Origin: Bursaphelenchus xylophilus
Taxonomy: Eukaryota > Nematoda > Chromadorea > Rhabditida > Aphelenchoididae
Direction: 5' to 3'
Assembly: GCA_904066235.2 (NCBI GenBank)
Contig: CAJFCV020000005.1
Coordinates: forward strand, 11,651,501 to 11,715,500
Length of the DNA: 64,000 nucleotides
The translations under genes and the position numbers were made by a program. The notes beneath the pieces are model-generated. The model was given only the letters and a program-made list of their open reading frames with translations, was not told the origin of the DNA and did no database searches. This document shows, piece by piece, positions 1 through 11,489 of the stretch (within the stretch, counting starts at the first letter, position 1; each line of letters opens with the position of its first letter).

Positions 1-64
1 ATAGTAAACACGCTGCGAAAATCGCATCGCCGCAGAGAGAATGAATTTCCGCGAAAGATTCATA

Positions 65-1555
65 CACTGCTCGACAAAATTATAAATGCACCTTTAAAAT
101 CGCTGTAACTTTTGTGGTTGTCAATAAAACTGTGCCATATTTGGCTCCAATATGTATTAGTGTACTATAAATCTTGTACCAAAAAATCATTTTGGAAAGT
201 TTCCACAATTTGGAAAAAAGTTGAAAAAACCGAAATTTTTGTGATTTTCTTTGTGACAAAATTATAAATTCGCGCAATGTTTTGCAATTTTCTTGCCGCT
301 GGTGCTGAAGCAAAGTAATTTATTGGGCTTGGTGGTATTCTTAGGGGTCCTTCTGTCATGCTACGAGGAAAAAACGGTGGTAAAATTTGTGAAGGGCGGA
401 ATTACGGCTCTGAAACGGCAAGGACCTTAAGTTTCGCAGATTTCGGCGCAGGCAGGCCATTCAGCCGGAGTTGTGAAGAACTACTCGACTCACTCGGAAG
501 TCTTCAACACATCTTCACCATCTCTGGGTCCCACATAGAGCAGGAAACAGGTGTCAATTGTAGCAGCATAGCTATGCTGAGAGCCCTAAGACACAGCGAT
601 GTTGTTACTGGACGTCATATGAAATCATGCCCCAAGCTGGCCTAGGTTCGGTTAGCGCGCGACCAAAATTAGCCAAGGTTACTTTGACAAGACAGGTCCT
701 CCAACATTACGGCACGAGAAGTAACGCGGTTCTCTTCTGATGTAATGACGGTAATATGTGCCATGTGTGAAAGCGTCGAGGACATCGTCTGACCATGCAA
801 TCTCGAAGGAATTCGGTACTGCAACGATGATAAACCGACCCTTGACTACTCAAACAGTTTTGTCAAAGTAACCTTGGCCAATTTTGGTCGCGCGCTAACC
901 GAACCTAGGCCAGCTTGGGGCACGATTTCATATGGCGTCCAGTGATGACATCGCTGTGTCTTAGGGCCCTCAGCATAGCTATGCTGCAACAATTGAGACC
1001 TGTTTCCTGCTCTATATGGGACCCAGAGATGGTGGAGATGGAAGTTCGGCGGAATTCTTTGCCTTGACTTTGCCGCGGTGGTAAACCTTTTTTGCCAGAA
1101 CGTTTAGATGTGTTGAAGACTTCCGAGTGAGTCGAGTAGTTCTTCACAACTCCGGCTGAATGGCCTGCCTGCGCCGAAATCTGCGAAACTTAAGGTCCTT
1201 GCCGTTTCAGAGCCGTAATTCCGCCCTTCACAAATTTTACCACCGTTTTTTCCTCGTAGCATGACAGAAGGACCCCTAAGAATACCACCAAGCCCAATAA
1301 ATTACTTTGCTTCAGCACCAGCGGCAAGAAAATTGCAAAACATTGCGCGAATTTATAATTTTGTCGCAAAGAAAATCACAAAAATTTCGGTTTTTTCAAC
1401 TTTTTTCCAAATTGTGGAAACTTTCCAAAATGATTTTTTGGTACAAGATTTATAGTACACTAATACATATTGGAGCCAAATATGGCACAGTTTTATTGAC
1501 AACCACAAAAGTTACAGCGATTTTAAAGGTGCATTTATAATTTTGGCGAGCAGTG
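65..1555. mobile_element. Palindromic TA-flanked DNA transposon (non-autonomous)
   Basis: The ends are inverted copies starting CACTGCTCG and continuing into an AAATTATAAATGC stretch, with TA on both sides, as for Tc1/mariner elements. The left arm (about 65-695) pairs with the right arm (about 850-1555). The right arm carries about 75 bases near 1040-1115 that the left arm lacks at about 511-516. The unpaired centre is about 700-845. The open frames inside (for example 358-645 and 1261-1455) are mirror images of each other and carry no transposase motif, so I treat them as non-coding. Confidence 0.75.
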
Positions 1556-2973
1556 TATTGCTTTTCACTTCAGCGACGTCACGCAGAGACCTTGTGCTCA
1601 TAATTTTCCCGACCGATTGGTAGAATATTGGTTAGAATGTCGACGTGATAGCTTAATCAAAAAGCAGCAGTTTACCATTAAAAAAATGGAGGCAACTTTT
1701 CGAAAATTCAGCAAAAAAGCTTGTTGAATATCTTGGTTGTACATAAAAATCGCGAGCTGAAAATTTCAATTTTTTCAGGAGCTCATATGTGGCATAGGCC
1801 CGAAGGACGTGCAAAAATTTAAAGAAATTCCAAGCGCCACACTTCGGATCCTCCGGTCCTATACTGGTCCGTTTGCAAAGTCATTGAAGTTACTTTTGCG
1901 ACATGCATGGCGCGAAAACAAAAGTTCACTTTGCACTATGCAACATGTGTTTGCCCGGCAAAAAACTCTCAAGCGTAGTGCAGCTCCCTCGGCGATAGAG
2001 CTCGACAACCAAGCGTGTTTTTTTTTTGAGTCAAAACAAAATTATCGTAGCCGTCAGTCAAAGGGAAAACATCCCTTTAGCCGGAGTTTCACGCAAACCA
2101 CTGGAGACACAGCTCCCCGCCATTTACTCACCATATTGGCCTATTAACAAAGGTGTTCCGAGCATATCGGAAAGGAATAAAAATTCCACCGAGTGCACTC
2201 GGAAATGTGTGGATGTAATTCCCGAGCAAATCGAACCCACATGTGGTTAACTACCTGCGACGGTTAATGGTATTGGTCGGAGCAAACTAGAATGAAGCCA
2301 AGTGTTCTGGGGCCACACTGCGGGTCGGGTCAAGTTTTTCCCGTGGGTTGGACAAGTCTTCCTTCCAAAATTATTGTTTTATTGACCTGTAGGGAATTTT
2401 ATCGGGGATTAATGAGGGTGGTATCAAAAAAAGAACATTGTTTTTCTATGGTTGGAGTCACGTAAAATTACAGAAATTACTTGTGTTTTAAGATCGAAAA
2501 AAAGACGAATTTTGAGGGAAACACTTGACCAGTCATGGGAAGAACTTGATCCTGGCATAAGCCATCTTTCAATTCGAACGAATTTTATCTTACGGCGCTA
2601 TACAACAATGAAGAACAACGGTTCCGTAATAAAGCCAAATACGTGCTCCGCTTACCACACAGCAGAAACCCACTCGCGCAACGGTTTTCCCAAGACCCCC
2701 TGGGAATCAGCAATGTACCACGAGTAGGCGTCGACCAGAACGAAGATACCAACATCGCCATACACCACGAACAAACGATGAGTGAAATGGATGACCACCT
2801 CAGTCAAGCCCTGAACGCGGAGCAAGCCTCGAAAACGGAAATGGACGAGTTTCTCCATTCCTTCCACATGACGTTCCAATTTTGCGGTGAGACTACGCCA
2901 AAGGTCTAAAGAGCGAACTAGAGGCAACGCTATGAATTTTGACCGGTCGCTTTTCGAACACTTCCCCTGTCAA
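1556..2973. other. Interval without a supported gene
   Basis: Near 1845-1920 there is a fragment of the CTAGTCC...TTGCAAAGTC MITE type described at 2974-3172. A + strand frame at 2643-2909 has an acidic, hydrophilic translation ending in TAA and could be an exon, but I find no partner exon and no recognised motif, so it is not called as a gene. The rest shows nothing I can name. Confidence 0.4.
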
Positions 2974-3172
2974 TACTAGTCCTTCCGGAAAGTCGCCGGA
3001 CGGAAATCGGCGACATGCACTGTGAGAAAAAACTCAGAGTGCGAGCGACAGCTCGAAAAAGCTTATTGCACAGTGCAAAAAGCCAAAAATTGCACAGTGC
3101 AAAGTGAACTTTCGATTTCGCAGAGTGAATGTCGCCGATTTCCGTCCGGCGACTTTCCGGAAGGACTAGTAT
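2974..3172. mobile_element. MITE, ACTAGTCCTTCCGGAAAGTC family
   Basis: Near-perfect terminal inverted repeats TACTAGTCCTTCCGGAAAGT and their complement bound about 200 bp. The inner part contains repeated TTGCACAGTGC motifs. Related copies occur at 10449-10632, 26819-27017, 28319-28413 and 40627-40812. Confidence 0.8.
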
Positions 3173-3226
3173 CTTTGCAACGCCTGCGAACTACTTTGCG
3201 GCTTCAAAAATCTCTTTGATTCCATT

Positions 3227-3385
3227 TATCAGTCTGTCGGGAAAATAACGGCGGATCGTCGCAGCAAAATGTCTCGCCTCGCCGCTATCGCGCACCAAAT
3301 CCCAATCAGCGGCTTGCAGTCGCAAAGCGATGATGTGCGATTCCAAAGCGCGACGACCCGCCGTTATTTTCCCGACAGACTGATA
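3227..3385. mobile_element. TATCAGTCTGTCGG MITE, class B
   Basis: Full-length copy of the dominant MITE of the window. Terminal repeats begin TATCAGTCTGTCGGGAAAAT at both ends, and the internal class-B sequence begins CGGCGGATCGTCGCAGCAAA. Confidence 0.85.
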
Positions 3386-3699
3386 TAGCAGGCAAAAAAC
3401 TAAAGGGAAGCCAAATACATAGTCCGTACCATAAGATTCCTCATCTATTCGCTTCCAGAATTACTTGACATTTCGCGCTCACCCAGTCCTGCTGATAAAA
3501 ATTATCGTCTTGCAAGAGTCAACTAATCCCTAAACAAATAACTACTGTCAATCGTAGCAGAAGAATTAATCTCTTGACGCCATCCTCGTCATTGTGTAAT
3601 GTGTGTACTATGCGTATAAATATAGTCATGGGAATTTGTTTCTGGCCAACTCTATCCCGGAGTAAACACTGTGGAAAAAAGTTTCTCTTCAAGGACTTC

Positions 3700-4160
3700 C
3701 GTCGGTAAAATAATGGGGATTTGTCACGCCTTCGTCTCGCCAAATCCTCAAACAAATCTCTTGTTGGAGATTTGGTGAGTGACTGCTACAAACCATATCA
3801 TATTGTTGCGACAAATCCACATTATTTTCCCGACAGACTGATAAAAACTACTCTTAGTCAATAGGGAAAATAATGTGGGTTTGACGCGGCTTGGAAGGAT
3901 AGTTTACTTTGCTGCGACAAAATCCACATTATTTTCCCGACAGATTGATAAAAACCACTCTCAGTCTGTAGGGAAAATAATGTGGATTCGACGCGGCTTG
4001 GAAGAATAGTTCTTTGCTGCGACAATCCACATTATTTTCCCGACAGACTGATAAAAACCACTCTTAGTCAATAGGGAAAATAATGTGGATTCGACGCGGC
4101 TTGGAAGAATAGTTCGTTTTGCTGCGACAAATCCACATTATTTTCCCGACAGACTGATAG
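3700..4160. repeat. Tandem array of a class-C MITE derivative, unit about 105 bp
   Basis: The string ATTATTTTCCCGACAGACTG recurs at about 3821, 3928, 4031 and 4137, each preceded by GGGAAAATAATGTGGATT and a GACGCGGCTTGGAA block. The units are head to tail, with a spacing of 103-107 bases. This looks like tandem amplification of a shortened class-C MITE and not like independent insertions. Confidence 0.75.
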
Positions 4161-4487
4161 AACAAAAAAATTTGGTAGCGTAAGAAAAGGTTTTTTCGCA
4201 AACGGAAAAAACAAAATTTACTTTTCGCCCGCGTCTATCAGACAATTGGATTTGCAGCCATCAGCACGGATTTCCCTTGTCTTGCTCTTAAGTCCAATTG
4301 TTCGGGAACCCATTATGATGCGTTTATGACATTGGTCTGAGAAATTCAATAAAACCACAGGGAATGGGACAGATTCGAAAATTGGCTGGCCACAGGGCAA
4401 ACATGGAAATTTTTGAGGAAAGTACGGGTCTTGGAAAGTCAACTGCATGTAGTTCATTTTGGAAGCGGGAAAAATTCCAAGGACATT

Positions 4488-4829
4488 CGGAAAACACACT
4501 ATTTTCCCGACAAACTTGTACAAGTCTGTGGGGAAAATAATGTCTTCCACAATCCGAGAAATTGTTCGAAAATGACTTTATCAGTCTGTCGGGAAAATAG
4601 TATTGATTTTTCGAGCCTTGGAATCTCTCATCATGGCTTTGCGACAGCTGAAGATTTGGTACGCGACTGCGACGAGGCGAGACATTTTGCTGCGGAAAAT
4701 CCACATTATTTTCCCGACAGACTCATAACCAAGATCGTATGTTTCTCCAGTGCCATAAACTTCTCTTACAAAGCTATGCCAATATCAGTCCGCGACGACT
4801 CACATTATTTTCCCGACAGACCGATATTC
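4488..4829. mobile_element. Cluster of partial TATCAGTCTGTCGG MITEs (class C)
   Basis: A short copy lies at about 4499-4540, a longer class-C copy at 4578-4729 (from TATCAGTCTGTCGGGAAAAT to TTATTTTCCCGACAGACTCAT), and a right half-copy at 4797-4826. Frames crossing this region read through the inverted repeats and are not genes. Confidence 0.65.
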
Positions 4830-5396
4830 GTGCACAAATGGCGTCAAGAATACAAAAAAAAAATCTCGTTCCATTCTGCCCAAAGAACGCTTCACATGTT
4901 TCGACCACTCGCTGTTTCCTCCAAATGAAGACGAATGAGCCCCGAGTCCGCAATCTCTTAATGACCGGAACAAAGAGAGAAAAAAAGGTAGCAGGACAAG
5001 CCTAATGAAGGAATTGGCCAGTAATTCGGAATGGATGGCGCTTATAAAAAAAATACTTGAACCGGAAGAGAAATTGTTTTGACGAAGAAAAAGATGACTT
5101 ATAATGTCCTTGAAGGGCAAGCGGAACGGACACGTTCGAGTCTGGGGATTGTGTCCGCATATTAGAGAAGCAGATATATAGAAAAGCGCAAGAGTAAAGT
5201 ACTCTCATCGGAATGAAGGCACAACATTATCAGCTGCTCTTCAGACGCTACATCAAAAATTTGCTAAAATTAGTCGATTTTGCGCAATTTTTACAGAGCG
5301 CGGTGCATGGATTCGGCATTGCGATGAAGTGTTGCATGATAAAAATTCGGCAGTGTGCGAAAAAAGAGCGAACTGTCCGTTGATTGCTATGGGTTT
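4830..5396. other. Interval without a supported gene
   Basis: A + strand frame at 4928-5005 and a 25-codon frame starting at 5005 (basic then acidic residues, ending TGA near 5081) have a coding-like composition and could be remnants of one gene. No splice-consistent model or homology can be given. Confidence 0.3.
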
Positions 5397-5541
5397 GTCG
5401 AGAAAATTATGGCGGGTCGTCGCAGCAAAATATCTCTCCGCTATCGCGCACCAAATCCCCAGCTTCGGCAGCCGTCGCAAAGCGATGATGGGCGATTCCG
5501 AGGCGCGGCGATCCGCCGTTATTTTCCCGAGAGACTGATGT
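5397..5541. mobile_element. TATCAGTCTGTCGG MITE, class B (diverged ends)
   Basis: The class-B body is clear (GGCGGGTCGTCGCAGCAAAA to ATCCGCCGTTATTTTCCCGA). The left terminal repeat is altered (TTTGTCGAGAAAATT), as is one base of the right repeat. Confidence 0.75.
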
Positions 5542-5667
5542 TTACAAAACAATTTTTTTGCACTGTGCGGGGCCGCAGTGCACTCAGAATTTAAATTGTC
5601 GCTGCGCGGCACATTTTATGCATAGCGGGGCACTGTGCAGACATGTCAAGACTTTTTGACCCGTCTA

Positions 5668-5916
5668 CAGTGGCAGAACTACTCCAGCGGCAGAAAACCT
5701 ACCATTTTGCATTCCGGATGTATCAAAAATGTGGCAAAATGCCTCCCTCTGTAATAGAAAAAACCCGTTTTAGAGGGCCCGCCTTTTCCCTCACAAAAAG
5801 AGCGGGTGGGCTTTTAAAATCGGAGTTTTTTCACTTGGAGAGGGAGGTATTTTGCCATACTTTTGATACTTCCCGGATACAAAGTGTTACGCTTTTTGCC
5901 ACTGCATCAGCCACTG
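5668..5916. mobile_element. Palindromic MITE, CAGTGGCAGA...ATGCAAAATGG family
   Basis: TA-flanked palindrome of about 250 bp containing AAAACCTACCATTTTGCATT and a mirrored second half ending in CACTG. It belongs to the family seen more cleanly at 28940-29196 and 21691-21933. A fragment of the GGCCCGCCTA family abuts its left side at about 5580-5665. Confidence 0.7.
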
Positions 5917-6220
5917 TATTACAATTTCCCAGTTTCTCAAGCCCACAGCTCTATGTTTGCCGCAAAAATCAAGGTGTCGCCCCGTAACCTATTGTGGATT
6001 ATGGCATGAACAGTTTCATGCCTCTCTATCGTGACTCTCGCGGGCAAAGATCGTGGAATATCTCGGCTTCCTTTGCAAAGCGCAAGCTACGATTTTCAGG
6101 ATTTGGTATGTGGTATATGTCCAAACGGTATGCAAAATTGAAAGAAAATTTGAGCGTTCCACTAGGGTCACTTCCATTCTAATTGTAAGCAAACCAGACA
6201 AAAAAAAGAGAGTTTCAAGT
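5917..6220. other. Interval without a gene
   Basis: Contains a short piece of the dispersed repeat with GGAATATCTCGGC and GCAAAGCGCAAGCTACGATTT around 6050-6160. Nothing else is recognised. Confidence 0.4.
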
Positions 6221-6376
6221 TATCAGTTTGTCGAGAAAATAATGAGCCCTCTGTCGCATCAAAATCGCATCGCCGCCGAGAAAATGAATTGTGTCGCGGC
6301 AAGTTCAAGTTGCTTTTTTCTTTAGCAACGCGGTCGGCGAAGCGAGATTTTGCTCATAATTTTCCCGACGGGCTGA
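6221..6376. mobile_element. TATCAGTTTGTCGA MITE, class A
   Basis: Full-length class-A copy. The body carries CTCTGTCGCATCAAAATCGC and the right end TTTTCCCGACGGGCTGAT. Its ends are slightly diverged from the family form. Confidence 0.8.
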
Positions 6377-7515
6377 TGCCGAGCCTCTATTCAGCCAACG
6401 CCTCCTCTAGTGGCTCGAATTGCCTTCTGACCATTCTTTTGCAAACTTTGACCTTGCAATTTAACCACGAGTCGAAAAACGAAGCCTTCCACCCTCAGCC
6501 CTCCTACAGTAACAGCGTCGGATATCATTCTTCAACTACAAATTCCGCAGCAAATTCAGCAATTCTAATTGCTGGATCTAAAAGTAGAGAGCGCTTTTCT
6601 TCAAGTTGCATCTCATGTAACGAGCTAGCATATGCTTGAAAAGTTGCTGGACGTATACCACGAAGCCCACCGTAGACTGGGCAAACATGCTAAAGATGGC
6701 GAGACGAAAAGTCACGGAATAATGACACCAAGAACTTCCGTCGCATTTCCGAACCTCCCGCCACGAGAATCGGAAGTGCACTCCACTCGAATTCGTGGCC
6801 TAATCCACTCGATGGCGTCGTGGAATTACCCCGCAATGAAGTGCAGAAAAACGCGCTTCGCGAATCAATCCCCGCCTAAGGCATGTTTCCATATGGGACA
6901 AGCGGCTGGAAGAGTGTTCGGCGGCAGGAATTTGGGAACGATGGAGTAGTTTTTGAACTTTAAAGAGGGCTTTTAATTGGCTCAAGAGATGTTTGATTGC
7001 AAAGACAAAAAAGTTGCAGAAGAACTAAAATTGAAAGGAACAAAATTTTGCAGAACACGCTTGAAGGAGCGCCTGATTTGCAACGTCCAGGGATTGGTAA
7101 CTAACCAATAAGGCTTGGAAGTAAAGTTCAAGTTCCTTTTTTTAACTTTTGAAGGATTAAAGCAGAATTTTGAACAGTTGAAAATTGCTTATAAGACTCG
7201 TGGGACGAAATATCAGACATTTTTGTTCACCCACGCACGTCAAACTGAGACAAGCTAACACAGTCCGGTGAACGGATTGGCAATTTGCCAAAAAAAAACG
7301 CTAAAAAACGTTTTGTCGGGGAAGAAATGGGGAATTTTTGCGGCTAGAGAGTACGTTTTTTCATGTCTTTTTTCTCTCTTTCTCTGCGAAATCAAGACGA
7401 AGTGTAAAAAACTGATAGCGAAGGATATATTCCCTCAGTTTGACGTTCCACGCCCTTGAGACGAATCAGAAACAGCCTTAAAACTATCGAAAATGCATTT
7501 TAAAATCTAATTGAT
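6377..7515. other. Interval without a supported gene
   Basis: Two + strand frames (6289-6639 and 6632-6949) are open, but the first starts inside a MITE and neither shows a recognisable motif or splice partners. The remainder is low-complexity A/T-rich sequence in which I see nothing. Confidence 0.35.
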
Positions 7516-7668
7516 TATCAGTCTGTCGGGAAATTAATGATGACAATGTTGGCACGTCAATCCCGTCGCTGAAGTGAAAAGCAACTTGATTTTGTCGCGA
7601 CACAATTCATTTTTTTGATGCGAGTTTCGCCACGACTGAGTGCCCATTATTTTCCCGACAGGCCGATA
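7516..7668. mobile_element. TATCAGTCTGTCGG MITE, class A
   Basis: Full-length copy inserted in the orientation opposite to most class-A copies. It reads from TATCAGTCTGTCGGGAAATT to TTTTCCCGACAGGCCGATA. Confidence 0.8.
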
Positions 7669-8035
7669 TTTCGAGCTTCCAATTGTTTTCGCTTTGCAAA
7701 AGATTGCAGAAAACCATTGGGAAGCTGTCAACATGTTCCTATTACCGGAAACTCTCAGCAATTCGTCAGGTTTCCGCTATTTCCTCGGAGAGGAAAGGGA
7801 TGACTGTTTCGGACTCGATTTTCAAACGGTTTAAGGAAAAACATGCTCATGTTATAGTTATTGCAAGAACGGTAAATTGTGGGCCCATACTTGCGGGCAA
7901 CCACTTTGCGGGCAGCCAGAAAAACCATTGAGATTCCGCGGCCATACTTGAAAATCAGCCAAGACTTGCTTACATCAGGAAATCAGACGATCGATTTGGC
8001 GGTTAGATGTCGCAAATTAAGCTTCCTGATGTATA

Positions 8036-9575
8036 CAGTAGCTGCCAAAAAACTGTCAATTTTTTTGTTCTTTGTGTAACTCTGCTCAACGTGGACGGAT
8101 TTTAACGAAACAAATACCATTCTGTAGATAATTATCACTGTTATCTAATGGTGTAGCGGTTGGAGGGATTTTACATCTTAATGTGTAACAACTGTCGATG
8201 TAAAATTTTTGGAAAGACAAAAAACTGTCAATTTTTCCAAAAAAATTTACCGCTTGCATACGTTGCGGCAAATCTTAGGCTTATACATTCCGATTTTTAA
8301 ATAAAGTCCCACTGTACATAATTAACCATCAAAGGGAGCCAAGAAAGTTAATTTAGTAGACCTTTTGGTGGTCCCAAGTTCGATGCCCCAAAACATGACG
8401 TTTAAGAAAAAATCGATTTTTTTCTTTGACTTAGCGTTAATGAAATGCCTTGCAGTAGAAGCTAGACAACCTACAATTAAAATAGAACAATGATTGGGAG
8501 CCTAAATGTAAGTCTACGGACTCCACTTGACATTCAAGTTTCTCCGGTAATCGAGTTTCTGTAGAGACTTGGCCTTGTTGCCCCCGCCTTTGTAACAGCT
8601 TGCTAATGTTTTATCAATACATGATCACAGATGTTCTAGAAGCATTTTATGGGAATTTGTAGGACGGCGATGCAAGTCACATAAGAATTACGAAGGGTTA
8701 TGTTGCCATTAACAAAAAAAAATTTTTGTGGAAACTTGCAGGCCAGCTTAAGACTTTAGAAACACGTTAGAGGGAGTGAAATCGCGTTAAAAATGTCAGG
8801 AATGGCTGTAAATGTATGGGACAACATCTTGCTTGTCCTTGCGCTGGGTTATTTCCATCCTATGGAGAGTGAAAATCGAGACAACAATTTTTCTTCAAAA
8901 ATTCCATTTAGGAGCTTGTTCTTTTATGCGCAAAGTACGGGCCCGGCGCGGTAGCGGTTCCAAACTGTTCACTGTTAACATGGGCGCCTTCTGTCGCGTT
9001 GGAACTACGATTAGAGGTGTCTACGGAAGCACCCGGGCTGAAGTTCCACGGTACATCTACTGCCAGAAAAACTTGAATGTCAAGTGGAGTCCGTAGACTT
9101 ACATTTAGGCTCCCAATCATTGTTCTATTTTAACTGTAGGTTGTCTAGCTTCTACTGCAAGGCATTTCATTAACGCTAAGTCAAAGAAAAAAATCGATTT
9201 TTTCTTAAACGTCATGTTTTGGGGCATCGAACTTGGGACCACCAAAAGGTCTACTAAATTAACTTTCTTGGCTCCCTTTGATGGTTAATTATGTACAGTG
9301 GGACTTTATTTAAAAATCGGAATGTATAAGCCTAAGATTTGCCGCAACGTATGCAAGCGGTAAAATTCTTTTGGAAAAATTGACAGTTTTTTGTCTTTCC
9401 AAAAATTTTACATCGACAGTTGTTACACATTAAGATGTAAAATCCCTCCAACCGCTACACCATTAGATAACAGTGATAATTATCTACAGAATGGTATTTG
9501 TTTCGTTAAAATCCGTCCACGTTGAGCAGAGTTACACAAAGAACAAAAAAATTGACAGTTTTTTGGCAGCTACTG
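8036..9575. mobile_element. Tc1-like palindromic element, 1540 bp
   Basis: TA-flanked ends begin CAGTAGCTGCCAAAAAACTG, followed by a TTTTTGT...TTGTGTAACT block. Tc1 ends have the same layout (CAGT..TGGCCAAAAA, then TTTTTTGTGTGTAACT), so I infer a Tc1-type element. The arms (about 8036-8549 and 9070-9575) are nearly perfect inverted repeats around a loop of about 520 bases. Neither the arms nor the loop encodes a transposase that I can see; it must have moved in trans. Confidence 0.8.
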
Positions 9576-10448
9576 TAGGTCGCTTGAATAGTCACCATAA
9601 ACTTAACCCCAGGCCCCATGGAAGGTTTTGCAAGGATTTTTCGAATAAAACGTCCATAATGTTGATAGTAATGGATGAATTCGATAGATCTGTGTACTTA
9701 GCAGTACCAGGGAGTTATCAATGTAAAATTTCTATCATACAACGTACATAGATTACGGTAGAAACGTCGTAACTCTAATCAGCAAATGTCGGCTGCGCGC
9801 CGAAACCCCGCGCCAAATCCCTATGCGCGCCGTCGCAAAGTGATGATGGGTGCGACAAATCCTCATTATTTTCACGACAGATTGATACACTGTGAGAAAC
9901 AAAAGGTTCAAAACGTCGGTCAATTAGGAAAAGCGTCTAAAAAGTTATGGGATTTTTCTGCGACTTACCGCCTTTTTTCTTCAAAAAAGAAAAAAGCGCA
10001 CGATGCAAAAGTGATGGGACTTCATGGCGCGACTAGTATTTATGCTAACCGAGCATTTTCGATAGCACAAAAAGGCAATTCTGCCCAACGCATCAGAAAA
10101 CAATCCCATTCAAATTAAAAAAATGAAATATAAAAGAGTCTAGGTCAACTCGAGGCGGCTTTATCACGTCAAGTTTTCGGTGTTGGGACTCTAATCCCTA
10201 CTTTACGGGAAAATTTATGTTTCTGTAATACGTCGCCAATAATAGACGAGGGAAGTGTTGTTTTCGGTGGTCATGGGATCATGACTTCTCAGAATGTAAC
10301 ATGGCGTAGGTTTCGGAATTTTTGGCTATTTATGGCGCAGTATCAAAAAAAAAGAAAAAAGAAATACGATTTTTTTCAAGGGTTTGCAAAAAAAAAGATA
10401 AAGATAAAAATAAAAATAAATTTGTCATAAGTTAGCGTCTATATAGGA
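9576..10448. other. Interval with one MITE remnant
   Basis: A right half-copy of a class-C MITE lies at about 9830-9888. Other frames in this interval show no motif. A simple A-rich run lies at about 10383-10420. Confidence 0.4.
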
Positions 10449-10632
10449 GTCCTTCCGGAATGTCGCCGGACTGATTTCTGGCGTTTGCACTGTGCAAAGG
10501 AAAGTCAGAGCGACAGACGAAAAAAGCTTATTGCACGGTGCAAAAAGCAAGAAATTGCACAGTGAGAAGAAAACTGGTTTTCGCACAGTGCATGTCGCCG
10601 ATTTCAGTCCGGCGACTTTCTGGAAGGACTGC
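10449..10632. mobile_element. MITE, AGTCCTTCCGGA family
   Basis: Inverted ends GGAGTCCTTCCGGAATGTCG and CGACTTTCTGGAAGGACTGC enclose TTGCACTGTGC motifs, matching the element at 2974-3172. Confidence 0.75.
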
Positions 10633-10644
10633 AGCATAAGGCAC

Positions 10645-10870
10645 ACGACTTTTTGGCCCGCCTATCAGTCTGTCGGGAAAATAATGTGGATCTGCTGTGT
10701 CTTACAAACCTGTGGCATACTACTAGGCGGGCCAAAAAGTCTTGACATGTCTGCACAGTGCGCTGTGGTGCAAACAACTTGTCGTGCGGCGATAAGCAAA
10801 ATTCACGGTGCGGTGCAACCCCGCACAGTGCAAAAAAATTGTTTTGAAAGGGGCAAACAACGTACAGTGC
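10645..10870. mobile_element. Partial GGCCCGCCTA-family element with inserted class-C MITE end
   Basis: TTTTTGGCCCGCCTA at 10650 and TAGGCGGGCCAAAAAGTCTT at 10729 are inverted partners. Between them is a left end of the TATCAGTCTGTCGG MITE (10665-10690). The rightward part (CTTGACATGTCTGCACAGTG) matches the complete element at 59033-59291. Confidence 0.6.
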
Positions 10871-11489
10871 GCTCTTCATTCACACACATGGAGTGCTTCT
10901 CCTCAACAAACCCCTTCTTTTAGCTTCGTCCTTCCTTACTCTCCGCGATGACTCGCCTTCATAGAGACCTTTTTCGACATATTCGAGACTGTCATGCAAA
11001 AATCTTACAAAAACTTTACCATTAAAAACTCCGTTAAACCCTCCAAAACCCAAAGATGAATGACGCGAACCGCAGGACCAGAACCCCGAAATACACATCT
11101 TCCAGCAAACATATGGCCGATCAGAAGGAATTATGAAAAATTATCTCCAAAGCAGATGATTCCCCTTCTCGAGGAGCCCATTGCTCAAAGACAACAATTT
11201 TTCAAATGCAACACATTACTGTATGTGGAGCGGGGAATGCCGAGTGTTTGCTATGTTTGCCAAGGTGTCAATTTGCACACGCCGTTTTCAGACAATTTTT
11301 TTGGGGATAGGGGAAGCAGCCTAAGGGCATTGAGCACATTTCACAAAATACAGTGGCTTGGGGGAGTGACGGAAGCCGGAAAGAACATTGGACTCAATAT
11401 TTGGCCAGTTTTGATGTCTTATTTTTAGCTGTGTTTTGTGAGTTACGGGGGTATTCTTGGAAAAGAAAATACGCAAAAAAGTGTATATA
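10871..11489 (+). other. Open frame 11060-11428 of unknown status
   Basis: This + strand frame of 122 codons runs from ATG to TAG outside any recognised repeat. Its composition is protein-like, with a scattered Cys pair, but there is no recognised domain, no signal peptide and no convincing splice partner. It may be a single-exon gene, part of one, or chance. Confidence 0.3.

Noticed and set aside
3820..4160. Possible CRISPR-like regular repeat
   Set aside because: The repeats are degenerate MITE copies with palindromic ends and near-identical spacers, in a nematode genome.
8375..8395. CCAAGTTCGATGCCCC, a tRNA B-box-like string
   Set aside because: It is part of the Tc1-like palindrome arm and is mirrored at about 9222; no tRNA fold.
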